A DNA stretch of 20,367 nt from Sphacelaria rigidula. Taxonomy: Eukaryota > Phaeophyceae > Sphacelariales. How positions within the stretch are numbered: position 1 is the first letter of the stretch; each line of letters opens with the position of its first letter. Shown piece after piece: positions 8,321-14,922 of this stretch. The stretch spans positions 1-20,367 of the forward strand of contig CAXNAA020000538.1 in the NCBI GenBank assembly GCA_964200075.2, read 5' to 3'. A program made the translations under genes and the position numbers. Below the pieces are notes generated by a model. The model had not been told where the DNA came from. It worked only from the letters and a program-made list of their open reading frames with translations, and made no database searches.

Positions 8321-8361
8321 CCCCCCACTTTTTTCCTACCTGAAGTCACGTTGCAGAGGCC
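8321..8361 (+). repeat. Short dispersed repeat (copy 1 of 2)
   Basis: C/T-rich tract followed by ACCTGAAGTCACGTTGCAGAGG. The same order, a T run then ACCTGAATCCACGTTGCAAAGG, recurs at about 9230-9270. Confidence 0.55.
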
Positions 8362-8450
8362 ACATCTAAAAGGCCACGCGAGTCTGGGGCCCGGAGTGTT
8401 TGTTCATGGCGTCGCATAGCGGCGTCTGACCCCCCCTCCGTTGCTAAAGG

Positions 8451-8750
8451 AACAATGTTTTCGTGAGATTGAGGGTAGCGCGGTGATTGAGAGTGGTTCT
8501 GATCACTCGCTTTAACTTGGCCAATTTTTCATTCCGTGTGTGCTTTTCTTTGCCTCCATCACTTGCGTGAGCTCACAGCTACACGTCGATATCTTACGCG
8601 GGGATATTGAGGGCCTCAGTGACGAGCTACAACAGAAAGCATATTGGGCCTCGTGGAGGGGCATTTCGGAACTGAAACGATTCACTAGCTGATTGACCGC
8701 TTTTCACTCTCAATCGTATCCTCTACTCTCAATCTCACGAAAACACTGTT
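8451..8750 (+). mobile_element. Non-autonomous TIR element, copy 1
   Basis: The ends are 23-bp inverted repeats with one mismatch (8451-8473 and 8728-8750), containing GTTTTCGTGAGATTGAG and its complement. The whole stretch aligns with the reverse complement of 16468-16764, at roughly four of five bases by eye. Shared blocks include TGATTGAGAGTGG, ATTCCGTGTGTGCTT, ACAGCTACACGTCG, GGGCCTCAGTG and AACTGAAACGATTCA. No open frame is conserved between the copies, so it is a MITE-type element moved by a transposase encoded elsewhere. I could not find a clear target-site duplication. Confidence 0.8.
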
Positions 8751-8778
8751 TAGGGTGGTCTTTCATGGACTGTTTTGT

Positions 8779-8813
8779 CGTCGTTGTTGTTGTTGTTTTT
8801 GTTGTTGCCTTGG
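8779..8813. repeat. (GTT)n simple repeat
   Basis: An interrupted GTT/GTC/TTT repeat at the edge of repeat copy B. Read on the reverse strand it forms a CAA-rich tail. Confidence 0.85.
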
Positions 8814-8816
8814 AGG

Positions 8817-9037
8817 AAGGGAGAAACCTCACCCAATACTTCTCCGCTCGCGGGGTTCGTGCGCCGATTGCCGGGAGGGAGGCTCGGCCGGGCCGCCTCG
8901 CGGCAGTCATGTGGGGTAGGCGCCTCAAGCGTTCGTAAACTTTGCTCAAGTCGGGTGTGGGGGTCCAACCCACTGGAAACCCCGCGTCAACTTGGCGCAG
9001 TACACGCGCCGCCGTACTCGTTTGAGCCTCGACCCTG
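8817..9037 (-). repeat. Dispersed repeat A (SINE-like), copy B
   Basis: The counterpart of 4683-4940, diverged but alignable end to end. The B-box-like GGTTGGACCCC is on the reverse strand. Its tail side abuts the GTT repeat and then TIR element copy 1. The longest open frame of the window (reverse, 8710-9336) is mostly this repeat and is not a gene. Confidence 0.75.
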
Positions 9038-9224
9038 AGCAGTGTGACTGTCTCGAGTATGTAACCCCGTGTGCCATTACGTATCCCCTCTCTGTTGTGT
9101 CCACGGTTCTGGTACTTTTTGAGACGGTGTCGGCCCGTTATGTTTCTGCTGTTGCACTCGTACCCAAAAATAGATGAAGCCGCAATCAGTTCCCACGGTG
9201 CTTGTATGAATGTGTGTAGTTGTG

Positions 9225-9272
9225 CGATACCTCTTTTTTTTTCCCCACCTGAATCCACGTTGCAAAGGCTGA
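9225..9272 (+). repeat. Short dispersed repeat (copy 2 of 2)
   Basis: A T9 run followed by a C-rich stretch and ACCTGAATCCACGTTGCAAAGG, matching 8321-8361. It may be part of a longer decayed element. Confidence 0.5.
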
Positions 9273-9289
9273 CCATTTTATATATTCTC

Positions 9290-9310
9290 GTTTTGTTTTG
9301 TTTTGTTTTT
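9290..9310. repeat. (TTTTG)n simple repeat
   Basis: About four TTTTG units in a row. Confidence 0.85.
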
Positions 9311-9599
9311 CGGTCTACTCTTTCTGTGTGACACAATTCTATTTTTTTTCACGCATTTCTTCGACAAGTGTCGTTCCCGTTTGTTTTATCTCGGGTACGT
9401 GTATCATGTGACACGTGACCACGGGTGTGTCCCTGAGGGATCACGTGATGTGTGACAATCAATCAATCAATTGCGTATGCATCGTATCAACCCTCTCCTG
9501 TCTACGCTGTAGACCTCTTTCTCCTCATCAGCGGCTGATATTCTAGAGTACAAAACAACCATCTTCTGCCAGTGTGTCGAACATTCCGAGAGATGGGGT
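9311..9599. other. Unassigned sequence with paired CACGTG motifs
   Basis: CACGTGACC (9412-9420) and GGATCACGTG (9438-9447) form an imperfect inverted repeat that places two CACGTG (E-box/G-box type) cores 26 bases apart. A TCAA-type run (AATCAATCAATCAATT) follows near 9457. No adjacent gene was found. Confidence 0.45.
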
Positions 9600-9880
9600 G
9601 AGATACGCACGATATCACGGTATTCCGAGATGTCAAAATTTACCATACCCGCCTAGTCGGGTATTTCCAAAACCCATACCTACGATACCTGCGATACCAC
9701 GGTATTTCGAGATACCAGTACCTATCGTGCCCGCTCAATCAGGTATCTTCAAAATTCATACCTACGATACCACGGTGTTTTTTAATTTCAATACCTACCG
9801 TACCCGCTCAATTGGGTAATTCCAAAACTCATTCCTACGATACCCACGCATACCACGGTATGAGATACCCCGGTGAAAAC
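9600..9880 (+). repeat. GATACC satellite, cluster 1 (three units plus end block)
   Basis: Units begin GATA.CACGGT.TT at 9611, 9693 and 9766 (spacings 82 and 73). Each continues with GAGAT.., a '.TACC..CCCGCTCA.TC.GGTAT.TTC' middle and CAAAA..CATACCTAC. The array ends with GCATACCACGGTATGAGATACC near 9847. Internal GGTATC/GATACC pairs give it a strongly self-complementary character. Confidence 0.85.
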
Positions 9881-10631
9881 CTGATGTGATGCTCTCTCCA
9901 CGGTGCAGCAGCTGGTCCCAACGTACGCGAAGGCCAGAAGATGTCGAAGCAGGTAGGTCTTGTTTTCACAAGAAATATATACCCAGATTCCCCCCGATTT
10001 TCGTGTTTGAATGAATTCGAATGAACTCATCATGTAGTTTGAAATACGGTCCATTTTTTCTTGTCGACCTGATAGGCCCACCCCATTTCTGTTGTTCGAA
10101 GGCTTCAACTCAGATTTATAGTTAGTGGCACGCGGAGAAAAACTGCAAGACAAAAAAGCTAAGCTTTTTCGATCAAAAACATGCGGTCGAAAGGCACGAA
10201 GCGGCACTTACTTGACTCCTATCCTACAGACTGCCATGCCAGATAAGCCCCGTTTACACAACCATGGAAACTCCATCCAACTCATCTTCAGCTACCATCG
10301 CAACCCTGCAGCATGGAGTACGAGTAGAGCACAGCGATAGATACACTGCAGTAATTGGGTATGTTTGGTTTATTTTTTGTTGGCGGAAATTCACGTATCT
10401 TCTTTCATGGCAGGATCAGCAACGGAACTGCGTGGTACGGTGGGCAACCGAGTCACGTACACCCCCATCGAGAGTGCAGGCAATACAAAGCTGCACGTTG
10501 TCGAAGTCCCTTTCACGTCGTGTTGGAAGCAGAGAGAACTGATAGTCCTGGGCTGTCTGCACTCCACGTTGCCCGCTTCTCTCTAAACTCCTACTGTACG
10601 AAACACGCACACACACACGCACTCAAGACAA
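9881..10631. other. Unassigned sequence
   Basis: Short frames on both strands with no recognisable motif. No repeat seen. Confidence 0.4.
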
Positions 10632-10722
10632 ACTGCTTGCAAGCAGTGCAAACAGTACAGACTGGCTGTACTGTACACGAGTGACCATGTATTGTTTACT
10701 GTACACGAGTGACCATGTATTG
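10632..10722. repeat. Palindrome, hairpin and 26-bp direct duplication in a row
   Basis: ACTGCTTGCAAGCAGT (10632-10647) is a perfect 16-bp palindrome. ACAGTACAG (10652-10660) and CTGTACTGT (10666-10674) form a perfect 9-bp stem with a 5-base loop. The 26 bases at 10669-10694 then recur exactly at 10697-10722, starting inside the hairpin arm. Confidence 0.85.
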
Positions 10723-10790
10723 CTCACGAATTTCACTGTCTTTTTTCGGCCGGAAGCATGAAATTTCTGTTGGACCCAACTCGACAAAAA

Positions 10791-10842
10791 TGAGCGATTT
10801 TCGCTCGAATCAATTCCACCGCGCCATTTTTCGATCGAAAAA
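10791..10842. repeat. Small hairpin and 16-bp palindrome
   Basis: GAGCGA/TCGCTC pair around TTT at 10792-10806. TTTTTCGATCGAAAAA (10827-10842) is a perfect palindrome, similar to the TTTCGATCGA arms at 12.05 kb. Confidence 0.8.
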
Positions 10843-10961
10843 AAAAGTGTTGAGTCACGCCCCAAAACGCTTCTCCGCACCGCCGGATGACAGTGTCGAG
10901 GTCGATATAGGGGGTAAGGCAGGTACCCGGGACTGGTATTTAGCACATCTCATACCCTACC

Positions 10962-11160
10962 GATACCGGTCCAATCGTGTGTGTTTTTTCATGTCATACC
11001 TACGATACGTACGATACCACGGTATTCCGAGATTTCAATACCCACGGTACCCGCTCGGTCAGGTATTTTCAAAACTCCTACCTACGATATCCACGCATAC
11101 CACGGTATGAGATACCCTGGTATATACCGAGGGTACGCTCGGTACGGTACCGGTACCTTA
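10962..11160 (+). repeat. GATACC satellite, cluster 2
   Basis: One full unit (from 11013) matches cluster 1, including the closing GCATACCACGGTATGAGATACC (about 11095-11115). The tail adds CCGAG-GGTACG-CTCGG (11127-11142) and the palindrome GGTACCGGTACC (11146-11157). Confidence 0.85.
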
Positions 11161-11225
11161 CGGTTCCCGTGAAGGCTTATTTTGTTCTGTTTTCTTCACG
11201 TGTCTCTCTCACTCATTCTTTTTTA

Positions 11226-11806
11226 TTTTTTTGTCAGGATATGCATATATATAAATATATTATATATTATAAACAAAGTAATTAATTAGTTGATGAATTA
11301 ATTAAAGATTGTTTGAGGATGGATGGTTGGGTTTTGTTTTTTGGACAAGGGAAGGATAATGATTGGTTGTATTCTATTTGTTGGACAGAGGAAAGACAAG
11401 AGCCCAATATATATTGTGTATCTATAATGAAATGATTAAAAAAATAAAATATTGTTTGAGGATGGATGGTTGGATGGTTGATTTCTTTTTTTGAGCAAGG
11501 GAAAGACAATATTTTTTTGTCAGGATATGCATATATAAATATATTATATATTATAAACAAAGTAATTAATTAGTTGATGAATTAATTAAAGATTGTTTGA
11601 GGATGGATGGTTGGGTTTTGTTTTTTGGACAAGGGAAGGATAATGGTTGGTTGTATTCTATGTTTTGGACAGAGGAAAGACAAAAGCCCAATATATAGTG
11701 TAATATATAGTGTATCTATAATGAATTGATTAAATAAATAAAAGATTGTTTGAGAATGGATGGTTGGATGGTTTATTTCTTTTTTCGAGCAAGGGAAAGA
11801 CAATAT
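11226..11806. repeat. AT-rich nested tandem duplication (2 units of about 286-294 bp)
   Basis: Unit 1 (11226-11511) and unit 2 (11512-11806) are nearly identical, both starting TTTTTTTGTCAGGATATGCA. Within each unit the block GATTGTTTGAGGATGGATGG occurs twice, and a block of the type TTTTTTGGACAAGGGAAGGA occurs about three times, so the array is nested. The composition is far more AT-rich than its surroundings. Reverse open frames of 73-131 codons are translations of the sub-repeat, not genes. Confidence 0.9.
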
Positions 11807-11821
11807 ATATATATATATATG
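11802..11821. repeat. (AT)n microsatellite
   Basis: A pure AT repeat at the end of the second AT-rich unit. The equivalent place in unit 1 has only ATAT followed by T's. Confidence 0.9.
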
Positions 11822-12042
11822 TGTTTATTTTTCTCTGGGCACTGTCTGAGCTGTGAAATATCTGTATTTGACTCGAAAAAAAGTGAAGGAATATTTTTGC
11901 TTTGCCCTGGAAAAACAACTGAGAAATCTGTGTTTTGTGCGAAGAATCAGCGATGGAGGGGGTGGACACCCTGTCATTCATGCCCACGTCGTCAGTTGTG
12001 GTGAAATGACCATCATCTGGAATTTCATATTCTCGCCGCACC

Positions 12043-12083
12043 TGTCGATCGAAAGCGAAACATAACATTTTTTTCGATCGACA
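12043..12083. repeat. 12-bp perfect inverted repeat
   Basis: TGTCGATCGAAA (12043-12054) and TTTCGATCGACA (12072-12083) with a 17-base loop. Confidence 0.85.
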
Positions 12084-12097
12084 AGTGCAACGGAATA

Positions 12098-12173
12098 GAA
12101 AATTATCGATCTGATGGGTCGTCATCCCACCATAAATGACGACCTATCCTGATCAATCAGATCGGATATTTTC
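12098..12173. repeat. Long imperfect hairpin
   Basis: The left arm 12098-12125 and right arm 12136-12173 pair as GAAAAT.AT.GATCTGAT and GGTCGTCAT with their complements. The right arm carries a 10-base insertion around TGATCAGGAT (reverse strand). The loop is CCCACCATAA. Confidence 0.75.
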
Positions 12174-12267
12174 TTTTCCGCCGCCGCTCTTTTTCCACCG
12201 AGAAATAATCTGCGAAGACGCGCGTCCTCGAAGATACGCCCTCAGCGAAGGACCGATGCTGGTGGTC

Positions 12268-12905
12268 AAGGGATCTCTAGCCGCGAGCATTCGTCATCTG
12301 TTGAATCAGCATCAGTTTCACTTGAAAAATGACCGCTGGCCAGATTATCTACAGTACCCCTGGGGTCGAAGGGTTGAACCCTTGAACCGCGAGGGTAGTC
12401 CACCTGGATCATGCATACTTTTTCCAAGTAAAATTGATGCCGATTCAACAGGTGACCTACTCTCGCCGTCTAAGGGTCGACCCTTGAACCGTAGTGCGGG
12501 TAGTCCATCTGGATCACGCATACTCTCTTTTAAGTAAAATTGATGCCGATTCAGCAGGTCACCTACCCTCGCGGTCAAAGGGTTAACCCTCGAACCGCCG
12601 GAGAAGTTCATCGTTGAATTAGCATCGTTATTATTCATGCTTGAAGTGAAAATGATGCCGATTGCACAAATGGATACCTCCGGTGCTCGAAAGTTTAATC
12701 CTTAGACCGCGAGATTAGTCTCTCTGGATCATGCATACTTTTTTCACTTGAAATTGATGCTGATTCAACAGAAGACTAACCTTGCGGTCTTAGGGTTAAA
12801 GTTCGACTCTTTGATGGTCAAGATGGATCATCTGTTGAATCGGCTCCTTTTCGTTGCAGAAATGAATCTTGACCCAGATTACTTACTAGTGGTCGGTATG
12901 ATCTG
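12268..12905. mobile_element. Array of six palindromic P-family units
   Basis: Units lie at about 12268-12379, 12371-12483, 12474-12589, 12580-12697, 12693-12801 and 12792-12900. Their junctions are shared palindromes GGGTTGAACCC, GGGTCGACCC and GGGTTAACCC, so each end serves two neighbours. The core is in reverse orientation (GGATCATGCATACTTTTT..GATGCCGATTCA) in units 2, 3 and 5, forward in units 1 and 6, and mixed in unit 4. Open frames across it are repeat translations and carry no conserved gene. Confidence 0.85.
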
Positions 12906-13084
12906 TGAAGACGCAGTTTGTGGTATGATGATACATCGGTCAAAAAAGAAGAGCGATATATCATGTGATACCGTGAAGGTCCCGGTTCAGCGGTCCTTAG
13001 TGTTAACACGAAAAATAACGGCTAAACCGGGGAGGCGACCTGAGGATTTTTACGTGAACAAAGGTTGGTACTATGGAGATGCTG
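12906..13084. other. Unassigned sequence between repeat arrays
   Basis: The forward frame 12748-13284 spans the last palindromic units, this stretch and the telomere-like tract. It is not supported as a gene. Confidence 0.4.
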
Positions 13085-13116
13085 CCAACCCTAACGCTAA
13101 CCCTAACCCTAACCCC
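13085..13116. repeat. Short interstitial CCCTAA (TTAGGG-type) tract
   Basis: Five near-perfect units, AACCCTAACGCTAACCCTAA followed by CCCTAACCCC, with one base substituted in the second unit. Isolated within ordinary sequence, it reads as Asn-Pro repeats only by chance. Confidence 0.85.
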
Positions 13117-13378
13117 GACCAAGGCATACCGAGAATCCTCGGGCAAGGGGGTGCAGAGTGTTATGTAGGCAAAGTGTGCGTTGCCAGAGCTCAAATCGAC
13201 GCCTTTCAGCCGATTTTGGACCAAAACACGTTCTGGACGAGCTGGGTCTACTGCTCACCACTGCTCACCTGCCCCAGACCATGATTTTTCTCAGAACTTT
13301 GTTTATTCTAAAACCAAGTAAAATCGAGTACCAATCATTGTTTACGTACAACTCCTCAGCTACTGAAACCGGGCCCCT

Positions 13379-13432
13379 CCGCTAAACCGGTTTAGCGGTT
13401 ATTAACCGCTATTCTGCTGTCTGGTTTAGCGG
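13379..13432. repeat. 20-bp perfect palindrome with further copies of its arm
   Basis: CCGCTAAACC (13379-13388) is followed directly by GGTTTAGCGG (13389-13398). AGCGGTT-ATT-AACCGCT forms a second small hairpin at 13394-13410, and GGTTTAGCGG recurs at 13423-13432, next to the CA-family fragment. Confidence 0.85.
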
Positions 13433-13530
13433 CTGCATCGTGGTCTTTACTGGTCGACGAGGCAAAGTGACCGCTGAACCCCTCTCGCTATAAAAACAAA
13501 GGCAAGCACCGCAGAAGAATGGGTGGAAAA
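13430..13530 (+). repeat. CA-tailed repeat family, body fragment
   Basis: It aligns with 7788-7895: GCG.CT..TCGTGG, GGTCGACGAGG.AAAG.GAC, GCTGAA.CC..CTCGC.ATAAAAA and AAG..AAGCA.CGC.GAAGAA. The head and 3' part are absent, so this copy is truncated on both sides. Confidence 0.7.
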
Positions 13531-13668
13531 CGGCGGTGAGTCCATAGGTACGGGTCGAATTATATAACGCACACTAATTTCAAGTATTTTAATTTATTTA
13601 TCTCCAGTCCCTCTACATTTCCTAACGCATTATACAACGCAAACTTGATTTTCGTATGGACTCCGTGA

Positions 13669-13887
13669 CACTCGTATTCACTGCCCTTCTGGTCCCCGCA
13701 GCCACCGCAGCCACAGTACAGGACGGTGCTGCGGAAATATGGTATCCAGGACAACAACGGCCTCACAAGGGATGCTCTATCTTTCTGTATACGGGTTGGT
13801 GTATCCAACGTTCGCTATGAGCGTCATTGTGCCTGCGGTATGGTTGCGGCGGCGGGGGTTAGCGTTGCAGTCTCCATTTGCGCCTAG
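13669..13887 (+). pseudogene. Possible terminal exon or relic of a PLAC8 (Cys-rich) family protein
   Basis: The frame is open from after TGA (13666-13668) to TAG (13885-13887), too short to stand out by length. A plausible splice acceptor, a C/T-rich stretch then CCCCGCAG ending at 13701, would start the exon. The translation contains Tyr-Arg-Thr-x-Leu-Arg-x-Tyr-Gly-Ile, then an Asp, a Ser-Phe-Cys and a Tyr-Glu-Arg-His. That order resembles the C-terminal part of PLAC8/DUF614 proteins, which are small membrane-associated proteins in plants, animals and protists. The second cysteine pair normally seen after Phe-Cys is missing, and no upstream CC..C..CPC exon was found. It may be a decayed exon or a chance similarity. 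An overlapping frame from ATG 13656 is an alternative. Confidence 0.25.
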
Positions 13888-14073
13888 CTTTCGCCTCCTG
13901 TATCCTGCACGGCTGTGGATATGGGGCATGAGATAAGACGGTGCTGTCGCTGTGCGTTGTTTCATGCTCCCGGATAGCATAACCCCAGGAAATTACTATA
14001 TCGGCATTTAATGCTGCTACTGTAGCGCTCTCTTGTTGGCCGTCTTGCGTTTGTTCGGGATGGCTCGTGTTGA

Positions 14074-14469
14074 TTGGTGCCGTGCAGGCAGTACCCACGC
14101 GATGCCCACCGCCTGGACAGGGTTAGCGCATCTTGCCTTGAAGATACAGGCGATGCCGCGACAGATATTGTTCCGAGATGCAGTGGCGAAGACGACCAAG
14201 CTCTCTACACACCCTACATCGAACAGCTATTATACCGTAAATATGTATCGTCTCTCTTGCGTGTGCGACCCCGTGTGCTAGAGTACCGCCGCCCTTGCGA
14301 AGGTATACCGCTTCTTGATGACATTGTGGTGCTTGTAAAAATATCGATATACTGTACCGTTTTGGATTGTAGCCAGCTGGCGGAGAGAGATGATGCCCAG
14401 ACCGGACCTGGACAAGAAAAAAACGAACTGATCAATCTTGTTGACCTACCTGCGGTACATGAGGCTTGA
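14074..14469 (+). CDS. Unrecognised open frame, possible internal or last exon
   Basis: About 131 codons open between TGA (14071-14073) and TGA (14467-14469). There is no in-frame ATG, so if real it would be an exon entered by splicing, for example after the CAG at 14118-14120. The translation is balanced, with acidic and basic residues well mixed and short Val/Leu/Ile-rich strands, and it looks more protein-like than most frames in the window. I recognise no family. It lies in the same frame number as the candidate exon ending at 13887, but no intron joining them was established. The reverse frame 14214-14522 over the same stretch is less convincing. Confidence 0.2.
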   Translation: MVPCRQYPRDAHRLDRVSASCLEDTGDAATDIVPRCSGEDDQALYTPYIEQLLYRKYVSSLLRVRPRVLEYRRPCEGIPLLDDIVVLVKISIYCTVLDCSQLAERDDAQTGPGQEKNELINLVDLPAVHEA

Positions 14470-14624
14470 GTAGCGCTCGTGTGTCCACCGACACAAAAAA
14501 ATAACGAGCTAAATCTGTTCAAGAATCATGGAAAACAACGGAAAAACAGCTGATTTGAGTTTAATAATTATGTAGTGACCCGTACCTATGAACTCAGTGC
14601 CTGAAGAACTAAAAACCAACACAA

Positions 14625-14719
14625 GAACGACAAAAGTCCGGTGTCGGTCCTCCTCCTGTGTAACCCCAGCTGATGCGCCCACATGTACCAAAAGGTGTAA
14701 ACTGATGTCCAAAATATAG

Positions 14720-14750
<31 letters not shown>

Positions 14751-14751
14751 A
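14625..14751 (+). repeat. CA-tailed repeat family, 3' copy with long (GC)/(CA) tail
   Basis: It shares CTCCTCCTGTGTAACC and GCTGATGCGCCCACAT with 7936-7972. The hairpin appears as GTACC-AAAA-GGTGT (14685-14698) with two wobble pairs. It ends in a GC-dinucleotide run (14718-14728) and a pure AC repeat (14729-14751), the longest tail of the family here. Confidence 0.8.
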
Positions 14752-14896
14752 GGCGCTGAACTGGCTGAAAAAATTATATATTAGGAATAGAAGCAGGGTT
14801 ACTGTGGGAAGAGCATGTCATCACATTTAATTTCGATAGCGTTATGTATGGCTACTGCATATAGCAGTCCTGTAGTAGAGCAGCAGAACTATATCG
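14752..14896. other. Unassigned sequence
   Basis: A small ACTGC-ATATA-GCAGT hairpin lies near 14850. Nothing else was noticed. Confidence 0.4.
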
Positions 14897-14922
14897 GACC
14901 CCGGCTGATGCGCCCACTATAT
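14897..14922 (+). repeat. Short CA-family core remnant
   Basis: GGCTGATGCGCCCAC.ATA matches the family core, then similarity ends in AT-rich sequence. Confidence 0.5.

Noticed and set aside
8710-9336. Longest open frame of the window (reverse strand, about 208 codons)
   Set aside because: It is made of repeat copy B, a GTT simple repeat and the end of TIR copy 1. The frame is not kept in copy A, and the Lys/Thr run comes from the simple repeat.
11282-11803. Reverse open frames with repeated Ser-Phe-Pro-Cys peptides
   Set aside because: These are translations of the AT-rich tandem sub-repeat; the frame shifts between units.
12748-13284. Forward open frame of 178 codons with Asn-Pro repeats
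   Set aside because: It spans palindromic units and the CCCTAA tract, which produces the Asn-Pro run. No domain is present.
13656-13817. Short frame from ATG 13656 with a signal-peptide-like start (hydrophobic, Ala-rich)
   Set aside because: It ends after 53 codons and overlaps the PLAC8-like frame in another phase. GC-rich Ala codons make such starts common by chance.
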